DNA from: Actinacidiphila sp. DG2A-62
GTDB taxonomy: Bacteria > Actinomycetota > Actinomycetes > Streptomycetales > Streptomycetaceae
Direction of reading: 5' to 3'
Assembly: GCF_035825295.1 (NCBI RefSeq)
Contig: NZ_JAYMGI010000002.1
Coordinates: 930,001-994,000, forward strand
DNA length: 64,000 nucleotides
Position 1 is the stretch's first letter; every line of letters starts with the position of its first letter. A model generated the notes under the pieces. The model was not told the origin of the DNA and did not search any database. It saw only the letters and a list, made by a program, of their open reading frames with translations. A program made the position numbers and the translations under genes. Of the stretch, positions 52,482-61,660 are shown in pieces.

Positions 52482-53099
52482 ATGGATACCTCGTCCGATC
52501 TCAGCGGCGGCACGGCCGCGACACGGCCGCTGCGAAGTCGGGCCCGCGCGGTCATGAAGGCCGAAGTGGTCGCCGTGGCGTCACGACTGTTCGACGAACA
52601 GGGGTTCGACCACACCACCGTCGACCAGATCGCCGCCGAAGCGGGGCTCTCCCGTGCGACGTTCTTCCGGTACTTCAAGACCAAGGAGGACGTCGCGCTC
52701 GACGACCTCCATGAACTAGGCCGGCGAGTCGCCGCCGCGTTCATCGCGCAACCTGACGGAGAGCAGCCGTGGACCGCCCTTCGCCATGCGTTCGACGTCA
52801 TCACCGAAGCACACGCGAGCGACCCCGAGCGCTCCCTGCGCTTCTTCACGATGATGTGTGAGACACCCTCGCTCAAGGCGCGGCACTGGCAGAAGCAGCA
52901 GCGCTGGCACGAACTGCTGGACCCGGAGATGCGCCGCCGACTCGGCCGGCCGCCCACCCCGCACGATCCGGTGGCGGCGGCGCTCGTGGGTGCCGGTCTC
53001 GCGTGTCTCGACGCAGCCACCGAAGCATGCCTGGCGTGCAACGGAACCGAAAGCCTGGCCTCGCTTCTCGACCAGTCCATGGGAGCGCTGGGCAACTGA
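52482..53099 (+). CDS. TetR-family transcriptional regulator, probably leaderless
   Basis: A 205-residue regulator. The N-terminal helix-turn-helix is at about residues 30-65 (VASRLFDEQGFDHTTVDQIA, AEAGLSRATFFRYFKTKEDV). The ligand domain is typical but uninformative. A TATACT -10 box ends nine bases before the ATG (52468-52473), so the transcript would begin at or next to the start codon and no Shine-Dalgarno is present; translation is probably leaderless. A GTG one codon earlier could also serve. It likely represses itself and the divergent SnoaL-like gene. Confidence 0.85.
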   Translation: MDTSSDLSGGTAATRPLRSRARAVMKAEVVAVASRLFDEQGFDHTTVDQIAAEAGLSRATFFRYFKTKEDVALDDLHELGRRVAAAFIAQPDGEQPWTALRHAFDVITEAHASDPERSLRFFTMMCETPSLKARHWQKQQRWHELLDPEMRRRLGRPPTPHDPVAAALVGAGLACLDAATEACLACNGTESLASLLDQSMGALGN

Positions 53100-53325
53100 G
53101 TGGCGCTGTTGGAGGTCCGCCAGACCCGGCCCCGGACCCAGGCTGCGCAGACCGTCCACGTGAACGCCGAGACGCCCGCCCCGGAGCCATCCCAGGTATG
53201 TCACGTGGTGGCACATCGCCCGAGCCGCCCTCATCCTGCTTCAGCTCTCCCACCGTCCACTCACAGGCGCGATCTATGCTGAGGCAAACGGGGTCCCGTC
53301 GTGACGCACCTGCAGGGAGACAACG

Positions 53326-53988
53326 TTGGCAAGGATCGCTCTCTTCGGCGCTACCGGAATGATCGGCAGTCGCATCTTGAGCGAGGCGCTCGATCGCGGC
53401 CATGACGTCGTGGCTGTCGTGCGCGATCGTACGAAGCTGACTCGGACTCATCCGGCCTTGCGCGTGGTGACCGGTGACGTCCTCCAGCCGACGTCGGTCA
53501 GCTCCGCCGCCAGGGGCGAAGATGTCGTGGTCAGCGCGGTCGGTGGTGGTCACGGCAACGGTCCCGGGCATCTCGCCACGGCCGAACCGGCCGTGAGATC
53601 GCTGGTGGCCGGGCTACGCGCACTCGATGGCGGCCCGGGTGGCACACGTCTGATCTCGGTCGGCGGAGCCGGATCATTGCGCGTCTCAGGGGGTAAGCGA
53701 CTCTGGGACACAGCGGGACTACCGGAGCACGCGCTCCAGATCATGCACGCAAGTGGCGACGCACTGGAATATGTCCGCACCGTCAACGACGTTCGCTGGA
53801 CGATAATTAGCCCACCCGCACGGATCGGGCCCGGTCCCCGGACCGGAACGTACCGCAGCGCGCTGGAAGACCTCGTCGTGGACGCGGACGGCGAGAGTCG
53901 GATCTCCACCGATGACTTCGCCGTTGCCGTCGTCGACGAGATCGAGCACGCACGGCACATCGGCGAGCGGTTTGCCGTGGGCTACTGA
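53326..53988 (+). CDS. NAD(P)-dependent oxidoreductase (atypical SDR)
   Basis: A 220-residue Rossmann protein (IALFGATGMIGSRILSEAL at the start; TRLISVGGAGSLRVSGGKRL, VRWTIISPPARIGPG). It resembles the biliverdin-reductase-B/NmrA-like group. The start is TTG, chosen because GGGAG lies about eight bases before it. It is the fourth small NAD(P)-binding oxidoreductase of this kind in the window. Substrate unknown. Confidence 0.83.
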   Translation: MARIALFGATGMIGSRILSEALDRGHDVVAVVRDRTKLTRTHPALRVVTGDVLQPTSVSSAARGEDVVVSAVGGGHGNGPGHLATAEPAVRSLVAGLRALDGGPGGTRLISVGGAGSLRVSGGKRLWDTAGLPEHALQIMHASGDALEYVRTVNDVRWTIISPPARIGPGPRTGTYRSALEDLVVDADGESRISTDDFAVAVVDEIEHARHIGERFAVGY

Positions 53989-54026
53989 ACTCTTCCGCGG
54001 CGTTGCGCCATGACGGCTCGTGATCT

Positions 54027-54436
54027 TCAGGCTGTTCGGTCGCGTTCCAGACGCAGTAGCGGCGGCAAGAGCCGGGGCGTGGCCGGCGAGGTCAGGCCCT
54101 CGCGCAGGTAGCGGTGGACGGTGGTGACCCGGCCGGCCGCCCCACCTCGCCGAGCGCGTGAAAGAGCCGGGTCGTGGCGTACGCCGAGTGTCCGCCTTCG
54201 TGCAGCAGAAGCGCCACGGCGCGGAACTGCGCGCCCCCGTACGGCAGATGCCGCGCGCCGCCGTGCTCGTCGTCGAGGAATTGCCACAGGGGGAGGCGGC
54301 CGCCTTGGGGTGGGACGACTTCCTCGGGGTCCGGAACCCGGGTCTCAAGAGGTAGTCGGCGAGCGATCGCCCTGGCGACCGGAGAGTGACGTCGGCGCCA
54401 AGCCCCGGTCCGCTGGCATGCCAGGGTCGGAGGCAC
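54027..54436 (-). pseudogene. Degenerate protein gene, unrecognised
   Basis: Two overlapping minus-strand frames together read like one protein: RVPDPEEVVPPQGGRLPLWQ, GGAQFRAVALLLHEGGHSAY, ATTRLFHALGEVG, then one base on VTTVHRYLREGLTSP and LLPPLLRLERDRTA-stop. A frame change near 54130-54150 breaks it and the N-terminus is unclear. The sense is plausible (helical, HTH-like) but no family comes to mind. This and flanking GC-rich DNA make up the 645-bp gap before the furan operon. Confidence 0.35.
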
Positions 54437-54633
54437 CCCGAACCCCTGCTGGCGGGGTGGCGCCCGGCGGCGGGTTCACGCCGGAGTGCGGGGCGCACGG
54501 GAGGTCGGGGCGAGCGCCCCGCGGGGCCTTCCGCACGCTCTACCGGGTGGCGGCGAGCGGCCGAAATGATGAGCGCACCGCACGGTGACCCGCACCCCCG
54601 CCCTCCCCGGCGGGGGTTCGACGGAAGGAGCCC

Positions 54634-55455
54634 ATGGTGTTGCTTCTCATCTCCCCGGACAGCGTCGAGGAAGCCCTCGACTGCGCCAAGGCCGCGGAGC
54701 ACCTCGACATCGTCGACGTCAAGAAGCCCGACGAGGGCTCGCTCGGCGCCAACTTCCCCTGGGTCATCAAGGCGATCCGCGACGCCGTCCCCGCCGACAA
54801 GCCGGTGTCCGCCACCGTGGGGGACGTGCCGTACAAGCCCGGCACGGTCGCCCAGGCCGCGCTCGGCGCGGCCGTGTCCGGCGCCACGTACATCAAGGTC
54901 GGCCTGTACGGCTGCACCACGGCCGAGCAGGGCGTCGAGGTGATGCGCGGGGTCGTCCGGGCGGTGAAGGACCACCGTCCGGACGCGCTGGTCGTCGCCT
55001 CCGGCTACGCCGACGCCCACCGGATCGGCTGCGTCAACCCGTTGGCCCTGCCCGGCATCGCCGCACGCTCCGGCGCGGACGCGGCCATGCTCGACACCGC
55101 GATCAAGGACGGCTCGCGGCTGTTCGACCACGTGCCGCCGGACGTGTGCGGCGAGTTCGTCCGGCTCACCCACGCCGCCGGCCTGTTCGCCGCCCTCGCC
55201 GGCAGCGTCAAGCAGGCGGACCTCGGCGAGCTGACCCGGATCGGCACGGACATCGTCGGCGTGCGCGGCGCGGTCTGCGAGGGCGGCGACCGCACCGCAG
55301 GAAGGATTCAGCCGCACCTGGTGGCCGCCTTCCGCGCGGAGATGGACCGGTGCGCCCGGGAGCACGCGACCGCGGGTTCCGCGGTCCCGGCCGTTCCCCC
55401 GCAGCTGACCGGTCCCACCGGTGCGGCCGCTTCCGCCGTCCCCGCCGCCGGCTGA
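54634..55455 (+). CDS. mfnB: MfnB-like 4-(hydroxymethyl)-2-furancarboxaldehyde-phosphate synthase
   Basis: Class I-aldolase-like enzyme that condenses two glyceraldehyde-3-phosphates into the furan 4-HFC-P, the first step of methanofuran synthesis in methanogens. The 273 residues match the family closely at [40 protein letters not shown] and [10 protein letters not shown]. The catalytic residues of the Methanocaldococcus enzyme (Lys27, Lys85, Asp151) fall on Lys30, Lys88 and Asp154 with a constant offset of three. About 35 Ala/Pro-rich residues extend the C-terminus. GGAAGG precedes the ATG. It is the first gene of a four-gene operon; later methanofuran genes (MfnC, MfnD) are absent, so the furan is used for something else. 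Confidence 0.87.
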   Translation: MVLLLISPDSVEEALDCAKAAEHLDIVDVKKPDEGSLGANFPWVIKAIRDAVPADKPVSATVGDVPYKPGTVAQAALGAAVSGATYIKVGLYGCTTAEQGVEVMRGVVRAVKDHRPDALVVASGYADAHRIGCVNPLALPGIAARSGADAAMLDTAIKDGSRLFDHVPPDVCGEFVRLTHAAGLFAALAGSVKQADLGELTRIGTDIVGVRGAVCEGGDRTAGRIQPHLVAAFRAEMDRCAREHATAGSAVPAVPPQLTGPTGAAASAVPAAG

Positions 55456-55463
55456 CCGCCGGC

Positions 55464-56873
55464 ATGCCGACATCCGCACCCGGCCGCGGCGTCCCCGGCC
55501 GCCGGGCCGCGACGTTCGCCGTCCTCGACCCGGCCACCGGTGAAGCCGTCGACGAGTGCCCCGACCAGCGGCCGGAGGAGCTGGACGCGGTGGTCGACCG
55601 GGCCCACCGGGCCTGGCCGGCGTGGCGCGCCGACCCGGCCGCCCGCAGCGGTGCGCTGCGGGCTGCGGCCGACGCGGTGGAGGCGGCCGGCGACACTCTG
55701 GCCCAGCTGCTCACCCGCGAGCAGGGCAAGCCGCTGGCCGAGTCCTGCGCGGAGGTCGCCCGGACCGCGGCCCGCCTGCGCTACTTCGCCGGCCTGGCCC
55801 CCAGGACCCGGCGGATCGACGACGGCCGGCCGGTGGACAGCGAGGTCCGCTGGCGGCCGGTCGGGCCCGTCGCCGCGATCGTGCCGTGGAACTTCCCGCT
55901 GCAGCTCGCGGCGGCGAAGTTCGCGCCCGCGCTCGCGGCGGGCAACCCCGTCGTCCTCAAGCCGTCCCCGTTCACCCCGCTGGCCACCCGGCTGCTCGGC
56001 TCGGTGCTCGCCGCGGTCCTGCCCGAGGACGTGCTGACCGTGGTGACCGGCCGCGAACCGCTCGGCGCGCGGCTCGTCGCGCACCCGGGCATCCGGCACG
56101 TCACCTTCACCGGCTCGGTGCCCACCGGGCGGGCCGTGGCGGCCGGCGCGGCGGCCTCGCTCGCCCGCGTCACCCTGGAGCTGGGCGGCAACGACGCGGC
56201 CGTGCTGCTGGACGACGTCGAGGTGGACCGGATCGCCGACCGGCTGTTCTGGGCGGCGTTCCGCAACTGCGGCCAGGTCTGCATGGCGGTCAAGCGGGTC
56301 TACGTCCCGGCACGCCGCCACGCGGAGGTGGTCGAGGCCCTCGCCGAGCGGGCGAAGTCCGTCGCCGTGGGGCCGGGGCTCGACCCGCGCACCCGGCTGG
56401 GCCCGGTCAACAACGCCGACCAGCTGGCCCGGGTCCTGCGGGTCACCGAGCAGGCGCTGGCCGACGGCGCCCGGGCGGCGGCCGGCGGCCACCGGCTGGA
56501 CCGGCCGGGCCACTTCTTCGCCCCCACGGTCCTCACCGACGTGTCCCCGGACAGCGCGGTGGTGACCGAGGAGCAGTTCGGACCGGTGCTGCCGGTGCTG
56601 CCGTACCGGAGCGTGGACGAGGCGGTCGAGGCGGCCAACGGCACCGGCTTCGGGCTGGGCGGCTCGGTGTGGGGCGCCGACCTCGACCGGGCCGAGGCGG
56701 TGGCCGAGCGCCTCGAGTGCGGCACGGCCTGGATCAACCACCACGCCGAACTCTCCCTCGCGCAGCCCTTCGCGGGCGTGAAGGACAGCGGCGTCGGCGT
56801 CGCGGGCGGCCCGTGGGGGCTCTACGGCAATCTGCGGCCGTTCGTCGTCCACCGGCCCAGGGAGGAGGTGTGA
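55464..56873 (+). CDS. Aldehyde dehydrogenase
   Basis: A 469-residue NAD(P)-dependent enzyme of the succinate-semialdehyde/benzaldehyde dehydrogenase type. Motifs: VPWNFPLQLAAAKFAPALAAGN, FTGSVPTGRAVA, general base Glu in LELGGNDAAV, nucleophile Cys in RNCGQVCMAVKRV, and EEQFGPVLPVLPY. It begins nine bases after the MfnB-like gene and overlaps or abuts the alcohol-dehydrogenase gene at its end. In this setting it could oxidise the furan aldehyde to a furoic acid. The long frame upstream of its ATG is an artefact. Confidence 0.9.
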   Translation: MPTSAPGRGVPGRRAATFAVLDPATGEAVDECPDQRPEELDAVVDRAHRAWPAWRADPAARSGALRAAADAVEAAGDTLAQLLTREQGKPLAESCAEVARTAARLRYFAGLAPRTRRIDDGRPVDSEVRWRPVGPVAAIVPWNFPLQLAAAKFAPALAAGNPVVLKPSPFTPLATRLLGSVLAAVLPEDVLTVVTGREPLGARLVAHPGIRHVTFTGSVPTGRAVAAGAAASLARVTLELGGNDAAVLLDDVEVDRIADRLFWAAFRNCGQVCMAVKRVYVPARRHAEVVEALAERAKSVAVGPGLDPRTRLGPVNNADQLARVLRVTEQALADGARAAAGGHRLDRPGHFFAPTVLTDVSPDSAVVTEEQFGPVLPVLPYRSVDEAVEAANGTGFGLGGSVWGADLDRAEAVAERLECGTAWINHHAELSLAQPFAGVKDSGVGVAGGPWGLYGNLRPFVVHRPREEV

Positions 56874-56875
56874 CG

Positions 56876-58050
56876 GTGCGGTTCCAGGCGGCGGTCCTGC
56901 GGGCGTACGAAGAGCCGTTTACGGTCGAGGAGGTGGTGCTGCGGGCGGAGCCCGGAGCCGGCGAGATCCTGGTCGAGATAGCGGGCTGCGGGATGTGCGG
57001 GACCGATCTCGCGGTCCGCCGCTCGGGCGGGCGCAGCCCGCTGCCGGCGGTGCTCGGCCACGAGGGGCCGGCGTGGTGGTCCGCACCGGCGGGCCGGGCG
57101 ACGGTACGGAGGCCGGCGGCGCCTCGGGCGGCGCCTCGGGCGGCGGCTCGGGCGGCGGCTCGGGCGGCGACACCGCCATTGCGGTCGGCGACCACGTCGT
57201 GCTGAGCTTCGACTCCTGCGGGCACTGCCGCAACTGCCGCGCCGCGGCCCCCGCCTACTGCGACTCCTTCGCCTCCCTCAACCTCTTCGGCGGCCGGGCG
57301 GAGGACCCGCCCCGGCTCACCGACGCGTCCGGCGCGGCGCTGGCCCCGCGGTGGTTCGGCCAGTCCTCCTTCGCCCGGTACGCGCTCGTGCCGGCCCGCA
57401 ACGCCGTGCGCGTCGACCCCGCGCTGCCCCTCGCCCTGCTCGGACCGCTCGGCTGCGGCTTCCTCACCGGAGCGGGCGCCGTGCTGAACTCCTTCGCAGC
57501 GGGGCCGGGCGACACCCTCGTGGTCCTCGGCGCGGGCGCGGTGGGCCTGGCCGCGGTGATGGCGGCCACCGCCGCGGGCGCGGTCACGGTGGCCGTCGAC
57601 CGGCACCCCGGGCGGCTCGAACTGGCGGAACGCTTCGGCGCGGTCGCGCTGTCCGCGGGGACGGCCAGGCTGCCCGAGCGCATCCGGCGGCTGACCGGCG
57701 GCGGCGCGCAGTACGCGCTGGACACCACGGCCTCGCCCGCGCTCGTCAACGACGCGCTGCGGGCGCTGCGCCCCACCGGCACGCTCGGCCTGGTGGCACG
57801 GCTGCACGCCGCGCTGCCGCTGGAGCCGGGCACGCTGGACCGGGGCCGGGCCGTCCGCCACATCTGCGAGGGGGACGCCGTCCCCGCCCTGTTGATCCCC
57901 CGGCTGATCGGGCTGTGGCGGGCCGGGCGGTTCCCCTTCGACCAGCTGATCCGCACCTATCCGCTGACCGAGGTCAACGAGGCCGAACGCGACTGCGACG
58001 CGGGCCGCGTGGTCAAACCCGTGCTGCTACCGGAGGGAACGAGCCGATGA
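56876..58050 (+). CDS. Zinc-dependent alcohol dehydrogenase (MDR) with a Gly/Ser insert; single-base frameshift near 57065
   Basis: About 392 residues after restoring one base. The catalytic-zinc motif GCGMCGTDLAV and VLGHEG are in the first frame. The second frame continues with the structural-zinc cluster CGHCRNCRAAAPAYC, GFLTGAGAVLN and the cofactor loop VLGAGAVGLAAV. It is closest to aryl/benzyl alcohol dehydrogenases. Right after GHEG there is an insertion of GGASGGASGGGSGGGSGG encoded by 12-bp repeats, an unusual flexible loop in the catalytic domain. The GTG start is eight bases after GGAGGAGG. It ends in an ATGA overlap with the methyltransferase gene. It would interconvert furan aldehyde and alcohol. 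Confidence 0.83.
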
Positions 58051-59126
58051 GTTACGTGGAACGCGTCGAGCCGGAACACGTCGGGGCGCAGGCGCAGGCG
58101 TCCGGGGCCCCGGGCGCCGGCGCCCCGGCCCTGGGCCAGGACCTGGACCCGGGCCCGGGCCCGGGCCCGGACCCAAGCCCGGACATGGCCCTGGACCTCG
58201 ACGCGGTCGCGGGCCGGTACGCCGACGCCCGCGGGGACGGCGTGGACGCGGGCGTCGGCCTGACCGCCCTGCTGGTGGCCGCCGCCCGCGCGATCGAGAC
58301 CCACCGCCACGACAGCCTGGCCCAGGACCCCTACGCGGAGCACTTCGTGCGCGCCGCGCCCGCCTGCGCGCGGTGGCCGGTGCGCATCGAGCAGGTCCCG
58401 GCCGGCGACCGCGACCCGCTGTGGGGCCGGTTCGCCCGCTATTTCGGCCTGCGCACCCGGGCTCTGGACGACTTCGTCATCCGGTCCCTCGGGGCGGACG
58501 GGCCGCACGGGCCGGGCGCGCGGCAGGTGGTGCTGCTGGGCGCGGGGTTGGACACCCGCGCGTTCCGGCTGGACTGGCCGCCGCACTGCACGGTCTTCGA
58601 AGTGGACAGGGCGGGCGTGCTGGCGTTCAAGCACCGGGTACTCGCGGACCTGTCGGCGGTGCCGCTGGCGCGGCGCGTGACCGTCCCGGTCGACCTGCGC
58701 GACGACTGGGTGAGCGCTCTGACCGCCGCCGGCTTCGACCCGGCCGCTCCCAGCGTCTGGCTGGCCGAGGGGCTGCTGTTCTACCTGCCGAGCGCCGCCG
58801 AGAGGTATCTGATCGACACGGTGGACGAACTGGCCGCCGGGGGAAGCGCGCTGGCCTTCGAGGCCAAGCTGGAGCGGGACCTGCTGGCGTACCGCGACAG
58901 CGCGATCTACACCGCGACGCGCGAGCAGATCGGCATCGACCTGCTCCGCCTCTTCGACAAGGGCCCGCGCCCGGACTCCGCGGGCGACCTGCGGGCCAAG
59001 GGCTGGTCGGCCGTGATGCGCACGCCCTTCGACTTCACCGACCGGTACGGCCGCGGCCCGCTGCCCGAGCCGAACGACGCGCTGGAGGGCAACCGCTGGG
59101 TGTTCGCGCACAAGCCCCGGAGCTGA
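58047..59126 (+). CDS. Class I methyltransferase of the LCMT/PPM type
   Basis: A 359-residue SAM-dependent methyltransferase resembling leucine carboxyl methyltransferases and the actinobacterial TIGR00027 family. Motifs: GLTALLVAAARAIET, DPYAEHFVRAA, QVVLLGAGLDTRAFRLDW, TVFEVDRAGVLAFK and WLAEGLLFYLP. The first 50 residues are a Gly/Pro/Asp-rich tail (GPGPGPDPSPD). The ATG overlaps the alcohol-dehydrogenase stop by four bases, so it is the last gene of the furan operon. Carboxyl methylation of a furoic acid is a reasonable guess. Confidence 0.85.
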   Translation: MSYVERVEPEHVGAQAQASGAPGAGAPALGQDLDPGPGPGPDPSPDMALDLDAVAGRYADARGDGVDAGVGLTALLVAAARAIETHRHDSLAQDPYAEHFVRAAPACARWPVRIEQVPAGDRDPLWGRFARYFGLRTRALDDFVIRSLGADGPHGPGARQVVLLGAGLDTRAFRLDWPPHCTVFEVDRAGVLAFKHRVLADLSAVPLARRVTVPVDLRDDWVSALTAAGFDPAAPSVWLAEGLLFYLPSAAERYLIDTVDELAAGGSALAFEAKLERDLLAYRDSAIYTATREQIGIDLLRLFDKGPRPDSAGDLRAKGWSAVMRTPFDFTDRYGRGPLPEPNDALEGNRWVFAHKPRS

Positions 59127-59127
59127 T

Positions 59128-59499
59128 TCAGACGGAGTGGGCGGCGCCGCGTACCGAGCTGCGGCGCGGGGCGGCGCCGTGGGCGTTGGGGCCGTGGGCG
59201 CCGTCGAGGGCCTGGAGCACGGCCACCGCGATCCACCCGACCGGCGGGAGCAGCAGGAGAAGCTGCCACCAGCCGGAACGGCCGGTGTCGTGCAGCCGGC
59301 GGCAGCCGGCTGCCAGGCCGGGGACGATCACCGCCAGGCCGTAGAGCAGGTCCGGCAGCCGGGTCCCGATCACCGTGTCGACACAGACCAGAAGTGTCGC
59401 CACCACGATGTTGACCAGGACGAAGAACCAGTATTCGGTGCGGGAGGCCCGGCCGCCGAACACGGCGTACTTCTCCCAGGCGCGTAAGTACCAGTGCAT
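59128..59499 (-). CDS. DUF805 membrane protein
   Basis: A 123-residue inner-membrane protein of the DUF805 family (WYLRAWEKYAVFGGRASRTEYW, then three or four hydrophobic helices and LHDTGRSGWWQLLLL, the family signature RLHDtgrSGWW). Function unknown. ATG with AGGAGG upstream. Its 3' end lies one base from the end of the furan operon, which is convergent. Confidence 0.85.
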   Translation of the reverse strand: MHWYLRAWEKYAVFGGRASRTEYWFFVLVNIVVATLLVCVDTVIGTRLPDLLYGLAVIVPGLAAGCRRLHDTGRSGWWQLLLLLPPVGWIAVAVLQALDGAHGPNAHGAAPRRSSVRGAAHSV

Positions 59500-59749
59500 G
59501 ATCCGCCTCCTGTGGTTCGGGGTGGGGCCCCGCCGCCGCGTCCTCGGGCGGTGGGGTCCGCCTACTGGTGCGGCTGCCCCTGTTCGGCGGCGGCATTCGC
59601 CTGATGGCCCGTCAGGACGCCTGCCCGGTGCGGCGCTCGCGGTCGGCGATCGCGACGGAAGCGCGGAGGGGACGCATGGCGCCGTGTGTGCGGGTAGGCG
59701 GTCGGACGGGGGAGACCATCGACCCACCCGACCTTTCGGAGGAATCACC

Positions 59750-60016
59750 ATGGACTGGCGGAACCAGGCCAGGTGCAAGGACGCGGACCCCGAGCTCTTC
59801 TTCGCCGTGGGGACCGCGGGTCCGGCTCTGCTGCAGATCCAGAAGGCCAAGGCCGTCTGCGGCCGGTGCCCCGTGCGGGAGCAGTGCCTGCAGTGGGCGC
59901 TGGAAGAGCGCCAGGAGTACGGCGTGTGGGGCGGCATGTCCGAGGACGAACGCCGCGCGCTGCGCCGCCGCATGTCCCGTCAGGGCGCGAAGGCCGGGTC
60001 GGGCCGGCGGAGTTGA
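59750..60016 (+). CDS. WhiB-like iron-sulphur regulator (WblE-type)
   Basis: An 88-residue WhiB-family protein. The four cluster cysteines are present: ARCKDADPELFF, then AVCGRCPVREQCLQW (Cx2Cx5C). The GVWGG turn and a basic C-terminus (RRALRRRMSRQGAKAG) follow. It closely resembles WblE/WhiB1 in length and in the PELFF..GPALLQI pattern. GGAGGAATCACC precedes the ATG. Such proteins bind a [4Fe-4S] cluster and the principal sigma factor, sensing NO or redox state. Confidence 0.9.
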   Translation: MDWRNQARCKDADPELFFAVGTAGPALLQIQKAKAVCGRCPVREQCLQWALEERQEYGVWGGMSEDERRALRRRMSRQGAKAGSGRRS

Positions 60017-60061
60017 GCCGCCGTCGCCCTCGGGCGGGCGACGGACGCCCTGGGCCGGGCC

Positions 60062-61564
60062 CTACGCGACGAAGAGTCCGGTGGGCTCGCCGTCCGCGCC
60101 CGCGCCCGAGCGGACCAGGCGGGCCGCTTCGGCGAGTCGGACGCCGGCCTCGTCGGCGGCCGGGTCGCTGACCGTGAAGGGGACGCGGACGTAGGACTCG
60201 AACGCGCCGTCGACGCCGAACCGCGGCCCTGACGGCACGCGCACCCCCAGGCGCTCCCCCGTGACCGCCAGCCGCGAGCCGGAGAGCTCGCCGGTGCGCA
60301 CCCACATCGTCATGCCGCCGCGCGGCACCGCGAACTCCCACTCGGGGACGTGCCGGCGCAGCGCCGCCGCCAGGTCGTCGCGGCACTCGCGGGCCCGGGC
60401 CCTGCGGGCGGCGAGCGCCTCGTCCCAGCCGCCCTCCCGCAGCAGCCAGGCGACGGCGAGCTGGTCGACCACCGGCGAGGCCAGGTCGAGGTAGGCGCGC
60501 GCGGACACCAGCCGGCGCACCGCGTCCGGCGTGGTGCGCACCCAGCCGATCCGCAGCCCGGCCCACACCGCCTTGCTGGCCGAGCCGACCGTCATGACGG
60601 TGCCGCCGCGGTCGAAGGCGGCCATCGGCCGGGCCCCGGGCTCCTCGCCGTCCAGGACGAGCTCGGCCATGGTCTCGTCGGCCACGACCACCGTGCCGGC
60701 CGCCCGCGCGGCCTCCACCAGGTCGCGCCGCTCGTCGTCGCCGATCAGCGTGCCGGTCGGGTTGTGGAAGTCCGGCATGACGTACGCCATCCGGGGGGCC
60801 GCGTCGCGCAGCACCCGCCGCCACGCGTCCATGTCCCAGCCCAGCAGCCGCTCGCGCAGGGCGACCGGCACCAGCCGGGCGCCGGTCTCGCGGAACAGCT
60901 CCAGCACGTTGGCGTAGCTGGGCGACTCCACCGCGACGCGCTCGCCGTAGCCGACCGCGCGCCGGGCGGCGGCGCCGATGGCGCCCATCGCGCCGGTGGT
61001 GACCATGATCTGCTCGGGCATGGTGGGCACGCCGCGCAGGGTGTAGCGGTCGGCGATGGCCTCGCGCAGCACCGGCAGGCCGGCCGGGAAGTCGCCGTGC
61101 GTGGCGGCGTAGGCCGGCAGCTCGGCCAGGGCGCCCTCCATCGCGCGGCTCAGCCACGGCTCGGTGGCCGGCAGCGAAGCGGTGCCGAGGTCGATGACCC
61201 GGCCGGCCGCGTCCGGCGGCAGCGGTTCGAGGCTGCGCGAGGGCAGCACATGGCCCTCGGGGATGGCCGTCCAGCTGCCGGCGCCGCGCCGGGACTTGGC
61301 GAAGCCCTCGGCGCGCAGCGCCTCGTAGGCGGCGGCGACGGTGGTCCTGCTGACGCCGAGGGCGAGCGCCAGCTCGCGTTCCGCGGGCAGCCGCGCGGCG
61401 ACCTGGATGCGGCCTTCCAGCACCAGCAGGCGCACCCCGTCGGCCAGCTCGCGGTAGGCGGGCAGCCGGCGGGCGTGCGGGCGGACCGGCTCGGCGGGCC
61501 GGGGGCGGGGGGCGAGCAGCCGGGCGAGGTGGGCGGCGCCGACGGCCGCGGTCCACTGTGGCAT
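60062..61564 (-). CDS. MocR-type GntR/aminotransferase regulator
   Basis: A 500-residue fusion regulator. The GntR winged helix is at about residues 40-105 (LPAERELALALGVSRTTVAA, AYEALRAEGF). A fold-type I aminotransferase domain follows (VTTGAMGAIGAAARRAV, MPDFHNPTGTLIGDDERR, PLP-lysine in SASKAVWAGLRIGW). MocR proteins sense PLP or amino-donor compounds and usually control a divergent gene. Here the divergent gene encodes a YczE-like membrane protein, an association common in actinobacteria. ATG start giving MPQWTAAVGA; GGAGAGG lies about a dozen bases upstream. Confidence 0.9.
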   Translation of the reverse strand: MPQWTAAVGAAHLARLLAPRPRPAEPVRPHARRLPAYRELADGVRLLVLEGRIQVAARLPAERELALALGVSRTTVAAAYEALRAEGFAKSRRGAGSWTAIPEGHVLPSRSLEPLPPDAAGRVIDLGTASLPATEPWLSRAMEGALAELPAYAATHGDFPAGLPVLREAIADRYTLRGVPTMPEQIMVTTGAMGAIGAAARRAVGYGERVAVESPSYANVLELFRETGARLVPVALRERLLGWDMDAWRRVLRDAAPRMAYVMPDFHNPTGTLIGDDERRDLVEAARAAGTVVVADETMAELVLDGEEPGARPMAAFDRGGTVMTVGSASKAVWAGLRIGWVRTTPDAVRRLVSARAYLDLASPVVDQLAVAWLLREGGWDEALAARRARARECRDDLAAALRRHVPEWEFAVPRGGMTMWVRTGELSGSRLAVTGERLGVRVPSGPRFGVDGAFESYVRVPFTVSDPAADEAGVRLAEAARLVRSGAGADGEPTGLFVA

Positions 61565-61660
61565 CGAATTCAGTCCACCTCTCCCTGATTGGCTCTGGCG
61601 TGGCCGGTCCCCCGAGCCACAGAGTGACATGCGCGTCCAGCCGACCGCCAGGGGGTTCCG

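Noticed and set aside
54121-54588. 155-codon plus-strand frame before the furan operon
   Set aside because: Arg/Gly/Ala-rich, no start signal; the minus strand has the more protein-like reading.
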